64,000 bases of DNA from Protonemura montana. Lineage: Eukaryota > Arthropoda > Insecta > Plecoptera > Nemouridae. The stretch lies in assembly GCA_947568835.1 (NCBI GenBank), contig OX387608.1, forward strand, positions 1 to 64,000. The letters run 5' to 3'. Numbering within the stretch: position 1 is the first letter of the stretch; the number at the start of each line of letters is the position of its first letter. Shown in pieces: positions 38,222 through 51,437 of the stretch. The position numbers and the translations under genes are program-made. The notes beneath the pieces are model-generated. The model was not told where the DNA came from, searched no databases, and saw only the letters and a program-made list of their open reading frames with translations.

Positions 38222-39684
38222 CTTGTATTTTTATTTCATTTTTGTAACGTTCTGCAACCAAACTTCAAATGCTAGCCAATCTATCTATCTACTTGGGTAC
38301 TTGGGTGACGTTAGGTTAGGCCTAGTATCTCATGAATTTCACCAAACTTTGTCCTTTGAGCTTCGTGCGAGTCGGAAAGTGATATTATCGCGCTACGATT
38401 CTTTTAAGCACTTCTACGCCGTTATATGAAAAAAGGTTACGCTTAACATTCAGGCTTAACATTCAGCACTAGGCGTTATCCTGCGACAAAGCGCGGAACT
38501 AGTGAGTGAGCCAGGGAGATTCAAATGTCGATGCGCTTGTATGCCAAGAATCGTATGTAAAAGGGCGTAAATCGAAGTCCTGGCAGGCTGGATCGAAAAT
38601 GTCGTTAAACAGTGTGTATACTGGTGCAATCGCGTGCGAATATCGAAAGATTTCGTTTTTGAACACTCGTTGGGTCAAAAAGTCGAGCTGTGTTGCATTT
38701 GGCTAACTGCACAATGCTCTAGACCGACTGCGGTGAATTAAAAAAAAAGAAAATTCTAATAACTTTGGTGTTTATCAAAATAATCAAACGAAAATTTTAT
38801 CCCACATAGATCTCGGTACGAACTACCACTTTTTGCAATTTCGTAACGTTCCCTCAATAATTGCACCTTGTTTAATTTTTTCTTTTTTCAGTGCTAAAAC
38901 TGTATGTAAAAGAGCCTAAATCTAACTCCTACGAGGCTGGATCTGAAAAAGTCGTTAAACAGTGTGTATGCTTTGAATATCAAAAGACACGTTCGTTTTC
39001 GAAAACTCGGTCGGCCAAAAAGTCGAGCTGTTTCGCATTTAGCCAACTGCACAATGCTCTGGACAGACTGCGGTGAAATAAAAAAAAAAAAAACGCTAAT
39101 AACTTTGGTGTTTAGCAAAGTAATCGAACCGAAATTGTATTCCACACAGATCTCGGTAAAAACTAGCATATTTTGCCAACCTACCGTCGACTCGACTATC
39201 GAGTTCCCGCATAGCTTTCAGTCACCGTACCCTATTTTCCGGCCTTTGCGGGCGGGGGAGGGTCAAAAAACAACGCCCTCCTAGGATTTTTACTAGTTTA
39301 AACGCTAATAACTTTGGTGTTTGGTGAATACAAAATTGTATTCCACACAGATCTCGGTAAAAACTAGCATATTTTCCCAACCTTCCGTCGACTCGACTAT
39401 CGAGTTCCCGCATAGCTTTCAGTCACCGCACCATATTTTCCGGCCTTTGCGGGCGGGGGAGGGGGTAAAAAAAACTCTCTGCGGGGGGTAAAAAAACAAC
39501 GCCCCCCTAGGATTTTTACTAGTTTACGGGGGAGGGGGTAAAAAAAAAACTCTCTGCAGGCGGTCAAAAAACAATGCCCCCCCCTAGGATTTTACTAGTT
39601 TACAAGGGGGAGGAGGGGAAAAAAAAACTCTCTGCAGGGGGTCAAAAAACAACGCCCCCCCTAGGATTTTACTAGTTTACGGGG

Positions 39685-39726
<42 letters not shown>

Positions 39727-40236
39727 TCCAGGGCTCCGCTACTTTTCACGGGCTGGGACTCTGGGCCTAGGTTGCCAGTGTCGGCTCAGCCCGTGATTCG
39801 GCTGGCATCGGTGTCAGTGTGTTTCAGTCGCGAGGTCCTCTACGATCGTTGGCAGCTGACTGAGCTGTGGCTAGAGTGTGGCTAGTGAGGTGCAGAGGTG
39901 TTTCAGTCGCGAGGCCGAGTGACACCTTTGCGCTCCTGTTGCTGGTGCCACCCTCGGTGAACCGTCCAGATAGAGAGGGAGAGATGGATTGCCATATTAG
40001 TCGCCACTCGCACCGTTTTCGACGCGATTTTACTCGCCACCCCCGGGGCAGGTAGATCCTCTTGGATCTCGAGTGTTTTGACTGCAATGGTGACATTCTC
40101 GAGCTCTACCGGCAAGCCACGTAAAGGCCGCGTTCACGTAAAGCACGCGACGGTGCCGTGCCATGGCACGCACTCTCAGTCATGGGTCATGTTTTGAAGA
40201 ACAAATAAGAGAAGTGAGAAAAAAAAAAAGAATTGG

Positions 40237-40356
40237 TTGCCAACGGCACGTGGTGTTCCCAAGCGGTCACCCATCCAAGTACTGACCACGCCCGATGTTG
40301 CTTAACTTCGGTGATCGGACGAGAACCGGTGTTTTCAACATGGTATGGCCGTTGAC
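40237..40356 (-). rRNA. 5S ribosomal RNA gene, position B, unit 5
   Basis: Identical to the gene at 2205-2324. Confidence 0.97.
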
Positions 40357-40566
40357 GAGAACGGAGGGTGTCTCAGAGCCTCTTGATCACAATTTCGCAT
40401 TCGTTATCAAACGGCAACACGTGATGATAGCGGGTATCATCGCGCCAATTGCGTGCCCTTCAATGCGGCCGAACGGCCCTCTGCTGCTGCTCTCCCCAAC
40501 GTGCCGGCTAAAGGGTGCCGAAGGTTTGCGCGTGCTACCGAAGGCTCTGTTTTGAACATTTTGGGT

Positions 40567-40582
40567 GGCCTTTAAAAAGGCC
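40567..40582 (-). terminator. Histone 3' stem-loop, H2B unit 5
   Basis: Same as 2535-2550. Confidence 0.95.
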
Positions 40583-40630
40583 GGTTGGTGTGCGAACGGT
40601 CCAAGCCACGAGGACAAGGAGGATGCCGAT

Positions 40631-41002
40631 CTACTTGGAGCTGGTGTACTTGGTGACCGCCTTGGTCCCCTCGCTGACGGCGTGCTTGGCGAGCTCGCCG
40701 GGCAGCAGCAGACGCACCGCGGTCTGGATCTCGCGACTCGTGATCGTCGATCGCTTGTTGTAGTGCGCCAGGCGGCTGGCCTCGGCGGCGATGCGCTCGA
40801 AGATGTCGTTGACGAAGCTGTTCATGATGCTCATCGCCTTCGACGAGATGCCGGTGTCGGGGTGGACCTGCTTCAGTACCTTGTAGATGTAGATAGCGTA
40901 GCTCTCTTTCCTCTTGCGCTTCTTTTTCTTGTCGCCCTTGCTGATGTTCTTCTGGGCCTTGCCGGCCTTCTTGGCGGCTTTTCCACTGGTCTTTGGCGGC
41001 AT
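40631..41002 (-). CDS. H2B: Histone H2B, unit 5
   Basis: Protein identical to the unit-1 H2B. Confidence 0.99.
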   Translation of the reverse strand: MPPKTSGKAAKKAGKAQKNISKGDKKKKRKRKESYAIYIYKVLKQVHPDTGISSKAMSIMNSFVNDIFERIAAEASRLAHYNKRSTITSREIQTAVRLLLPGELAKHAVSEGTKAVTKYTSSK

Positions 41003-41291
41003 TATGGTCGGTGTCCGGTCAAAGTATGGAGTGTAATTTTAGTTGGTCGCTCTTATAAGTGGCAAAAGATGCACGGCACTACTGAATCGACGCTGACAGC
41101 GTCGTCGCGGAGGGCAGAAGCCACCAATTGACGTGCTTTTTCCGTGAATTTGGGCAATCAATTGGCGCGGTGTCCGCTACGCGTCGCGGCGGCGCCTCTG
41201 TGCTGGATCGTTTGTCGCACGCCGTCCGCTATAAATTCGTTCGCGTGGAAATTTTGAGTCAATTCTCTGAAACCTCTGCTACGTGTCGTAG

Positions 41292-41702
<411 letters not shown>

Positions 41703-41740
41703 GTCCGTCGCTACGCTTTCGTCTACGGCACCTAACAACC

Positions 41741-41756
41741 GGCCTTTTTAAAGGCC
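41741..41756 (+). terminator. Histone 3' stem-loop, H2A unit 5
   Basis: Same as 3709-3724. Confidence 0.95.
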
Positions 41757-41847
41757 ACCCAAAATATTTACATCAGAGCCGAGTTGCTACATGGCATCGT
41801 ATGTCGCCGTTGAACAAGAAGGCTGATAATAAAAACGATCAAAAGAC

Positions 41848-41914
41848 ACACGTGGTGGTGGTGGAGGTGGTCACCCATCCAAGTGCTGGATCGCGCTCGA
41901 CGTTGCTGAACTAG
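41848..41914 (-). pseudogene. 5S rRNA relic, unit 5
   Basis: Same as 3816-3882. Confidence 0.8.
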
Positions 41915-42134
41915 AGTTGGGTTAGCTTCTTTTCAATCTCGTTTCGAACATAGACGTGAACGTGATTCACGTTGACGTTTCAGAAAACCCTTCCTTAACT
42001 CGTCGACAAGTTGCTCACGCTATTAGCTTAACGCTACTCAACGGAAAAAGGTACAATGCAATGCAATGTCGTCGTCTTTGTGCCCTAACAGTAGTGTGCT
42101 GCAGCAATCGGCTCTGATGTGAATTCAATTTGGT

Positions 42135-42150
42135 GGTCCTTAAAAGGACC
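42135..42150 (-). terminator. Histone 3' stem-loop, H4 unit 5
   Basis: Same as 4103-4118. Confidence 0.95.
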
Positions 42151-42200
42151 GTTTGGTAGGCCGCAGTAGCTGGAGGGTGCAGCAGTGTCAGGCCGCGAAC

Positions 42201-42596
<396 letters not shown>

Positions 42597-42757
42597 TCAC
42601 GAGGTGCGAGCCGGCCGACAGTAGACGCGGCTGCCGCCGCTGACACAAACCCATCGCACCCTGGGCCATGCATTTTACAACCGACGCCTCCGACGCCGCC
42701 CGCGGCACGTGTTGGGCACGATTTTTGTCACCTCCAAACATGCCCGAGTGTCTTTAA

Positions 42758-43294
<537 letters not shown>

Positions 43295-43336
43295 GTCACG
43301 TACGAACACGTCCCTCGTGCGGCAATGTCAACAAAA

Positions 43337-43352
43337 GGCCTTTTTCAAGGCC
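43337..43352 (+). terminator. Histone 3' stem-loop, H3 unit 5
   Basis: Same as 5305-5320. Confidence 0.95.
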
Positions 43353-43723
43353 AAAACCAAACTTATCACATGAGAGAGTTTCCAATGCACGGCGAACATT
43401 TTGTTTCCACGCTACGGCAGCCCGGCACGGGCGATGCGTTCTGGCCGTACTGAATCTCGCGGTCAAGTCTGCTCAGATCTTCGTGCATGCCAAGTGATTT
43501 GTGGTACATAAGATTTTTTTTTTTTTTTTGCCGTCGCCTCGTTACTTGCCTACCTGGTTTCTAAAAAGGAAGAAGTTAATAAAAACGTAGACCGAGGCAG
43601 AATCTAAAATCTACCCCACGGCATAACCGGCACCGGCCGCGTTCTAGAACGTTGCAATACGATGGAGACACGTGACATGTCACACCGGGGTGCACGAAAA
43701 GCTCTTTTTCGATCAGATTTGGA

Positions 43724-43739
43724 GGCCTTGAAAAAGGCC
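43724..43739 (-). terminator. Histone 3' stem-loop, H1 unit 5
   Basis: Same as 5692-5707. Confidence 0.95.
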
Positions 43740-43834
43740 GTTTGGGTTCACGGCCCTGTGTGCACAGGGGACAGTGCGCCGTTGACGACTCCGTGGTCGC
43801 CGCGGTCGCAGTCGTCTCCGAAGCTCGGCGGAGC

Positions 43835-44596
43835 TCACTTGCGACTGCGGCTCGTCGACGTCGCCTTCTTCGCCGGCGACGGCTTGGCCTTCACAGCCAC
43901 GGCCTTCTTCGGCTTGGGTGCCTTCGGCTTCTTGGTCGGCACCTTGGTCACCTTCTTCTGCACCTTCGAGACTGCGGCCGGGGCGGCTGCCTTCTTCGGC
44001 TTAGCGGCGACCGACGCCTTGGCTGCCTTCGCGGCCGGCGCTTTCTTGGCGACAGGAGCGGCGGACTTGGTCTTCTTGATCGCGGTCTTCTTTTTGGCAG
44101 GCGAGCCAGCCGAAGAGGCGCGCTTGGTCACGGCCTTGACAGACTTTTTCTTCGCCGCGGCCACCTTGCCGACGGTCGACTTCCGGGCCTTGGCGACGCC
44201 GCCACCTCCGCTGGCAGGGTGGTGAGCACCGGCCGCGCCGGCGGGTTTGGCGCTCGACAGTTTGAACGAGCCGGACGCGCCCTTGCCCTTCGTCTGCACC
44301 AGCTCGCCGCTGGTTACGGCCGACTTCAGGTACTTCTTGATGAACGGCGACAACTTCTCGGCGTCGACCTTGTAGTTGGCCGAGATGTACTTCTTGATCG
44401 CCTGCAGGGACGAGCCGCCGCGCTCCTTCAGCGCCTTGATCGCGCCGTTGACCATCTCCGAGGTGCGGGGATGCGCTGGCTTGCCTCGTGGCTTCTTCGA
44501 CGCTGCCGCCGCCGCCGACTTGGCGGTCTTCTTCGCGGGCGATGCCGCCGCGGCCGGAGCCGGCGCGGGCGCTGCAACTGCTGCTGTGTCTGCCAT
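43835..44596 (-). CDS. H1: Linker histone H1, unit 5
   Basis: Protein identical to the unit-1 H1, type-A base as in unit 1. Confidence 0.98.
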   Translation of the reverse strand: MADTAAVAAPAPAPAAAASPAKKTAKSAAAAASKKPRGKPAHPRTSEMVNGAIKALKERGGSSLQAIKKYISANYKVDAEKLSPFIKKYLKSAVTSGELVQTKGKGASGSFKLSSAKPAGAAGAHHPASGGGGVAKARKSTVGKVAAAKKKSVKAVTKRASSAGSPAKKKTAIKKTKSAAPVAKKAPAAKAAKASVAAKPKKAAAPAAVSKVQKKVTKVPTKKPKAPKPKKAVAVKAKPSPAKKATSTSRSRK

Positions 44597-45893
44597 TTCA
44601 CAAGATTCGACGCTAGGTGCTTAGACTTGCCGGGAAAGGTAGCTTTTTCCCGACGAGGGTCAATCGGAAACGTTGGTATCTGACCGCAGCACCGGGTGGG
44701 AAATAGCCAGGGTGCATTTTAACAAGGAAATATCAGTTGTCCTGAAAAAGTGAAAATATCTCCAACTTCGAGCCACCGCAAACACTTGAAACGTGCACTC
44801 GTCGAAAGTCAAAGGATCCGGCCAACTTTTGGTGAAAACCGGAAGCCGCTAGCCCTCCGGCGACTATTTTAGCCGGCCTCGCCAAGTTGGAAGTGTATTT
44901 TTCCAGAATGACCCTGCGCGCCGAAAGAATGACGGATTTTGGACGTTTGGCTCAACGAAATGCCACCAATTTTGGCACGCGTCTAGCCCCATCTTTTGGC
45001 TCGACACTCACCAAGTTTCACCACGATCGCATCGATAGGAACGGAACGGCACGCTTTCGTGCAAACCATTGCGCCGAACGTGCCCCGCACGTTGGGTAGT
45101 CCGAATTGAAAGAGTCGTCGGAAAATCGCCGAAGATCGCATCGAATTCGGGTGAAAACAGCCGATTTCGTCACAATTTGGGCTTTCCAACGCCACCTTTG
45201 CCGACCCGCTGGCACCGGTGGCGCCCGAACTATGATCGACGCCATCTACACGTGTCACCGGTCACCGGCCGGTTTTCCACTGCGGAGCGACGCGTCTCGA
45301 AGTGAGCGACCAATCCGCGACGTCGATTCGGCGTCGCTTATGGACGTCGGGCCGTCGGTCACCCCAAAGAAATGCAGCGAATTTCGCAATTGTTCGTGCC
45401 AAAATATTCCCCACGCTCGTCGAGGATTCCATCCGCAGACTCTGCCGGGTCCTTGCTCTCCGGCGAGATTGTCGGGCATGAGTTAAACGGTCGACAAAAT
45501 TGCGCTCGCATAGGTCGTGTTCTCCGGCCAGTGTACTATCCCCGCCCTCGACCGGTCGGAAAAGCGTCTCACAACATTTCAATGATTCGAATGATCGGTC
45601 TTGTCACGTCTCATTTGCCTCGCGCGTATGCCACAGTAGTTGCATTTCTTACATTTCGTGCATTAATATTGCACTCGTCTCCGCGGTAACAGACGACTGC
45701 AATCGCGCGACAATGTCGTGCATTTTCGTCGATTTTCTTACACACCACTGGCCGTATCGTGGCAACGTGAACTTGAATATGTCTCCTGCGGTGCGTCCAT
45801 CGAGCAGAGTGCCTGCATTCAGAGTGCTGCTGCACCTAGTAATTGTCAACTAGAATCAACATCCACCCCGTTACCCGAACGGTTCGAGTAGCG

Positions 45894-45980
45894 CCTACCT
45901 ACCTACCTACCTACCTACCTACCTACCTACCTACCTACCTACCTACCTACCTACCTACCTACCTACCTACCTACCTACCT
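45894..45980. repeat. (CCTA)n microsatellite, unit 5
   Basis: One CCTA longer than in the other units; this accounts for the 9512-bp unit length. Confidence 0.97.
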
Positions 45981-46266
45981 GCGCAAGGTGCAGATCGCGA
46001 CTCTGGTGACAACATTTTGGCCAACCTGCAGGTTAGGCCGGGTTAGGTGACGTTATGCGTTGGTTAAGTTTCAGTTTCATTTATTCAAATGTGTGCCTTT
46101 CCAAAGTCAAAGTTGGGTTTGTTCTGGTCTATTTTCACTGAGATCTATGCTTTTATTTCGCTTCCTGGCCCTTCCCTAGACACTTCTTGTTCACGTTTTA
46201 CTTGTTATTCACGTTCGACGTACAAAGTGAGGGCGATTAGGCACCACGAGTTACAGCCCCAAACTC

Positions 46267-46386
46267 GTCAACGGCCATACCATGTTGAAAACACCGGTTC
46301 TCGTCCGATCACCGAAGTTAAGCAACATCGGGCGTGGTCAGTACTTGGATGGGTGACCGCTTGGGAACACCACGTGCCGTTGGCAA
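46267..46386 (+). rRNA. 5S ribosomal RNA gene, position C, unit 5
   Basis: Identical to the gene at 8231-8350. Confidence 0.97.
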
Positions 46387-46809
46387 CCTATATTTTTAAC
46401 CAGCAGTACCCGCTGCCCGACGGTCGGCCGCTTTAGATTTTGAGAGTCAAAATAGTATTGACCATTTCATTCGTTGAAACCTATTTTTTTGTATTTGAAA
46501 TTTGCCGCTTATGTCACTCGGGGTCTCTGCATTGTGGAAACTCTGTGAATTCCAAGGTGACCATGATGAAGATTTCAAAAACATACGACGTTGGCTGTCA
46601 AAAGATTTCCGTGCATGATTTCTTAGAGAGTAACACTTGTGAAATACCTTTTACATCTCCACCAGATCGAGTGCAAGTGAAATGTAACTTTATTCGGCAA
46701 TTAAGTTGTTTGACATTGTTCGAGAACTGTCTAAACATGCATGAACAGTATTTCCGCGATGTTGCATGTCATTTCAAGGTAAGTTTTAAATAAAATAAAA
46801 ATCAAACTG

Positions 46810-47394
46810 TAGGTTAGGTTAGGTTCCGTTGGGTTTGATTAGATTAGATTTGGTTCCGTTAGGTTAGGTTAGGTTAGGTTGGGTTAGGTTAGGTTAGGTT
46901 AGGTTAGGCTAGGTTAGGTTAGGTTAGGTTAGGTTATGTTAGGTTAGGTTAGGTTAGGTTAGGTTAGGTTAGGTTAGGTTAGGTTAGGTTTGGTTAGGTT
47001 AGGTTTGGTTACGTTAGGTTAGGTTAGGTTAGGTTAGGTTAGGTTAGGTTTGGTTAGGTTAGGTTTGGTTACGTTAGGTTAGGTTAGGTTAGGTTAGGTT
47101 AGGTTAGGTTAGGTTAGGTTAGGTTAGGTTAGGTTAGGTTAGGTTAGGTTAGGTTAGGTTAGGTTAGGTCAGGTTAGGTTTGGTTAGGTTAGGTTACGTT
47201 AGGTTAGGTTAGGTTAGGTTAGGTTAGGTTAGGTTAGGTTAGGTTAGGTTAGGTTAGGTTAGGTTAGGTTAGGTTAGGTTAGGTTAGGTTAGGTTAGGTC
47301 AGGTTAGGTTTGGTTAGGTTAGGTTAGGTTAGGTTAGATTTGGTTAGGTTAGGTTAGGTTAGGTTAGATTAGGTTCCGTTAGGTTAGGTTAGGT
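46810..47394 (+). repeat. Interstitial TTAGG array, unit 5
   Basis: Same pattern as 8774-9358. Confidence 0.97.
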
Positions 47395-47613
47395 CTAGTA
47401 TTTGACAAATTTCAAAAGTTAGGTTAGATTAGGTTTGAAATGGTCTATATTCAGTGATATTCAGATATTAGATATTCAGAAGGTCACTTCTAGGCACTTC
47501 TTTGCAAGATCTGACTTACCAGAAATGTTCACATTTGACTCGTTATTCCCGTTCGTCGTACAACGTGAGGTTGACCAAGCACCACGAGTTACACAGGGAC
47601 CGCTGAAAACGTT

Positions 47614-47733
47614 GTCAACGGCCATACCATGTTGAAAACACCGGTTCTCGTCCGATCACCGAAGTTAAGCAACATCGGGCGTGGTCAGTACTTGGATGGG
47701 TGACCGCTTGGGAACACCACGTGCCGTTGGCAA
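47614..47733 (+). rRNA. 5S ribosomal RNA gene, position A, unit 6
   Basis: Identical to the gene at 70-189. Confidence 0.97.
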
Positions 47734-49196
47734 CTTGTATTTTTATTTCATTTTTGTAACGTTCTGCAACCAAACTTCAAATGCTAGCCAATCTATCTAT
47801 CTACTTGGGTACTTGGGTGACGTTAGGTTAGGCCTAGTATCTCATGAATTTCACCAAACTTTGTCCTTTGAGCTTCGTGCGAGTCGGAAAGTGATATTAT
47901 CGCGCTACGATTCTTTTAAGCACTTCTACGCCGTTATATGAAAAAAGGTTACGCTTAACATTCAGGCTTAACATTCAGCACTAGGCGTTATCCTGCGACA
48001 AAGCGCGGAACTAGTGAGTGAGCCAGGGAGATTCAAATGTCGATGCGCTTGTATGCCAAGAATCGTATGTAAAAGGGCGTAAATCGAAGTCCTGGCAGGC
48101 TGGATCGAAAATGTCGTTAAACAGTGTGTATACTGGTGCAATCGCGTGCGAATATCGAAAGATTTCGTTTTTGAACACTCGTTGGGTCAAAAAGTCGAGC
48201 TGTGTTGCATTTGGCTAACTGCACAATGCTCTAGACCGACTGCGGTGAATTAAAAAAAAAGAAAATTCTAATAACTTTGGTGTTTATCAAAATAATCAAA
48301 CGAAAATTTTATCCCACATAGATCTCGGTACGAACTACCACTTTTTGCAATTTCGTAACGTTCCCTCAATAATTGCACCTTGTTTAATTTTTTCTTTTTT
48401 CAGTGCTAAAACTGTATGTAAAAGAGCCTAAATCTAACTCCTACGAGGCTGGATCTGAAAAAGTCGTTAAACAGTGTGTATGCTTTGAATATCAAAAGAC
48501 ACGTTCGTTTTCGAAAACTCGGTCGGCCAAAAAGTCGAGCTGTTTCGCATTTAGCCAACTGCACAATGCTCTGGACAGACTGCGGTGAAATAAAAAAAAA
48601 AAAAACGCTAATAACTTTGGTGTTTAGCAAAGTAATCGAACCGAAATTGTATTCCACACAGATCTCGGTAAAAACTAGCATATTTTGCCAACCTACCGTC
48701 GACTCGACTATCGAGTTCCCGCATAGCTTTCAGTCACCGTACCCTATTTTCCGGCCTTTGCGGGCGGGGGAGGGTCAAAAAACAACGCCCTCCTAGGATT
48801 TTTACTAGTTTAAACGCTAATAACTTTGGTGTTTGGTGAATACAAAATTGTATTCCACACAGATCTCGGTAAAAACTAGCATATTTTCCCAACCTTCCGT
48901 CGACTCGACTATCGAGTTCCCGCATAGCTTTCAGTCACCGCACCATATTTTCCGGCCTTTGCGGGCGGGGGAGGGGGTAAAAAAAACTCTCTGCGGGGGG
49001 TAAAAAAACAACGCCCCCCTAGGATTTTTACTAGTTTACGGGGGAGGGGGTAAAAAAAAAACTCTCTGCAGGCGGTCAAAAAACAATGCCCCCCCCTAGG
49101 ATTTTACTAGTTTACAAGGGGGAGGAGGGGAAAAAAAAACTCTCTGCAGGGGGTCAAAAAACAACGCCCCCCCTAGGATTTTACTAGTTTACGGGG

Positions 49197-49238
<42 letters not shown>

Positions 49239-49748
49239 TCCAGGGCTCCGCTACTTTTCACGGGCTGGGACTCTGGGCCTAGGTTGCCAGTGTCGGCTCA
49301 GCCCGTGATTCGGCTGGCATCGGTGTCAGTGTGTTTCAGTCGCGAGGTCCTCTACGATCGTTGGCAGCTGACTGAGCTGTGGCTAGAGTGTGGCTAGTGA
49401 GGTGCAGAGGTGTTTCAGTCGCGAGGCCGAGTGACACCTTTGCGCTCCTGTTGCTGGTGCCACCCTCGGTGAACCGTCCAGATAGAGAGGGAGAGATGGA
49501 TTGCCATATTAGTCGCCACTCGCACCGTTTTCGACGCGATTTTACTCGCCACCCCCGGGGCAGGTAGATCCTCTTGGATCTCGAGTGTTTTGACTGCAAT
49601 GGTGACATTCTCGAGCTCTACCGGCAAGCCACGTAAAGGCCGCGTTCACGTAAAGCACGCGACGGTGCCGTGCCATGGCACGCACTCTCAGTCATGGGTC
49701 ATGTTTTGAAGAACAAATAAGAGAAGTGAGAAAAAAAAAAAGAATTGG

Positions 49749-49868
49749 TTGCCAACGGCACGTGGTGTTCCCAAGCGGTCACCCATCCAAGTACTGACCA
49801 CGCCCGATGTTGCTTAACTTCGGTGATCGGACGAGAACCGGTGTTTTCAACATGGTATGGCCGTTGAC
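49749..49868 (-). rRNA. 5S ribosomal RNA gene, position B, unit 6
   Basis: Identical to the gene at 2205-2324. Confidence 0.97.
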
Positions 49869-50078
49869 GAGAACGGAGGGTGTCTCAGAGCCTCTTGATC
49901 ACAATTTCGCATTCGTTATCAAACGGCAACACGTGATGATAGCGGGTATCATCGCGCCAATTGCGTGCCCTTCAATGCGGCCGAACGGCCCTCTGCTGCT
50001 GCTCTCCCCAACGTGCCGGCTAAAGGGTGCCGAAGGTTTGCGCGTGCTACCGAAGGCTCTGTTTTGAACATTTTGGGT

Positions 50079-50094
50079 GGCCTTTAAAAAGGCC
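50079..50094 (-). terminator. Histone 3' stem-loop, H2B unit 6
   Basis: Same as 2535-2550. Confidence 0.95.
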
Positions 50095-50142
50095 GGTTGG
50101 TGTGCGAACGGTCCAAGCCACGAGGACAAGGAGGATGCCGAT

Positions 50143-50514
50143 CTACTTGGAGCTGGTGTACTTGGTGACCGCCTTGGTCCCCTCGCTGACGGCGTGCTTG
50201 GCGAGCTCGCCGGGCAGCAGCAGACGCACCGCGGTCTGGATCTCGCGACTCGTGATCGTCGATCGCTTGTTGTAGTGCGCCAGGCGGCTGGCCTCGGCGG
50301 CGATGCGCTCGAAGATGTCGTTGACGAAGCTGTTCATGATGCTCATCGCCTTCGACGAGATGCCGGTGTCGGGGTGGACCTGCTTCAGTACCTTGTAGAT
50401 GTAGATAGCGTAGCTCTCTTTCCTCTTGCGCTTCTTTTTCTTGTCGCCCTTGCTGATGTTCTTCTGGGCCTTGCCGGCCTTCTTGGCGGCTTTTCCACTG
50501 GTCTTTGGCGGCAT
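50143..50514 (-). CDS. H2B: Histone H2B, unit 6
   Basis: Protein identical to the unit-1 H2B. Its own promoter is intact. The H2A gene that normally faces it has been pushed 5.4 kb away by the retrotransposon. Confidence 0.99.
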   Translation of the reverse strand: MPPKTSGKAAKKAGKAQKNISKGDKKKKRKRKESYAIYIYKVLKQVHPDTGISSKAMSIMNSFVNDIFERIAAEASRLAHYNKRSTITSREIQTAVRLLLPGELAKHAVSEGTKAVTKYTSSK

Positions 50515-50741
50515 TATGGTCGGTGTCCGGTCAAAGTATGGAGTGTAATTTTAGTTGGTCGCTCTTATAAGTGGCAAAAGATGCACGGCACTACTGAATC
50601 GACGCTGACAGCGTCGTCGCGGAGGGCAGAAGCCACCAATTGACGTGCTTTTTCCGTGAATTTGGGCAATCAATTGGCGCGGTGTCCGCTACGCGTCGCG
50701 GCGGCGCCTCTGTGCTGGATCGTTTGTCGCACGCCGTCCGC

Positions 50742-50773
50742 TATAAATTCGTTCGCGTGGAAATTTTGAGTCA
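50742..50773 (+). promoter_or_regulatory. Orphaned H2A core promoter, now upstream of the retrotransposon
   Basis: TATAAA at 50742-50747 and the predicted +1 A at 50773, as at 3198 and 3229. The sequence is unchanged up to the insertion, so transcripts from this promoter would run into the five 18-base repeats and then the element. Confidence 0.7.
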
Positions 50774-50862
50774 ATTCTCTGAAACCTCTGAATTCTCTGA
50801 AACCTCGAATTCTCTGAAACCTCGGAATTCTCTGAAACCTCTCAATTCTCTGAAACCTCTGG
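50773..50862 (+). repeat. Five tandem copies of the H2A leader start at the element's 5' junction
   Basis: Copies start at 50773, 50791, 50808, 50826 and 50844, each beginning AATTCTCTGAAACCTC. The first is AATTCTCTGAAACCTCTG, which equals 3229-3246 of unit 1. Differences occur only at copy ends: CTCTG, CTCG, CTCGG, CTCTC and CTCTGG. Intact units have one copy. The repeat phase coincides with the predicted H2A transcription start. Confidence 0.95.
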
Positions 50863-51437
50863 TTCGAGATAGTTCGTTGTCGAGAGCGGACGTGCTTTTC
50901 TTGCTCTGACAGATTTCACAGATTTCAAAGAGCAAATGTGACAGTGTCGATTTTCAAAGTGAATTACTTTTAAAGTGCAACTTGCACTTTATTTACATTT
51001 TTGTGCCTTTCGCGTGTCGAAATTGTGTTGTGATAATGTTTGCGTGTGAAAAGCGTAAGTTTCAGAACACGAGTGTTTAACACGACCCTTTTTCTCTCAT
51101 ACTGAGAAATCACGAACACGAGTGTTTTTACACGAAATTTTCTTGTTAGTTTTTAAAAGCATGAACACGAGTGTTTTTCACGCCATTTCTATGTAAAATC
51201 TGTTCGCCAGAAAAATTCCATCAGTTTGATCTCTGATCTTAAAGGGGATAGACTTCGTTCTCGCCAATATCCCGTCAACCAATGACACACGCCCTTTCTT
51301 CTGACGACCAATGACAACGCGTGTTTCAAACCGTGTTGGATCAAAGATCACAGATTAAAGGTGATAGACTTCGTTTTCTCGTTTTTGACAAGTGACATTG
51401 AACTCGAGTACCTTCAGTACGAAAACAGATTTGAATT
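50863..51437 (+). promoter_or_regulatory. Retrotransposon 5' UTR
   Basis: AT-rich leader with visible repeats. The palindromic motif AACACGAGTGTT occurs at 51066-51077, 51115-51126 and 51164-51175, exactly 49 bp apart. TAAAGTGCAA and TTGCACTTTA (50971-50991) form an inverted pair. A 29-base stretch containing GATAGACTTCGTT occurs at 51235-51263 and 51353-51381. ACCAATGACA or a close variant occurs twice between 51278 and 51320. An internal promoter may lie here but is not proven. Confidence 0.7.

Noticed and set aside
50773-50862. Simple replication slippage as the cause of the 18-base repeats
   Set aside because: Not excluded, but slippage does not explain why the repeat phase starts at the predicted H2A +1 and why variation is confined to copy ends. 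Kept as the main alternative.
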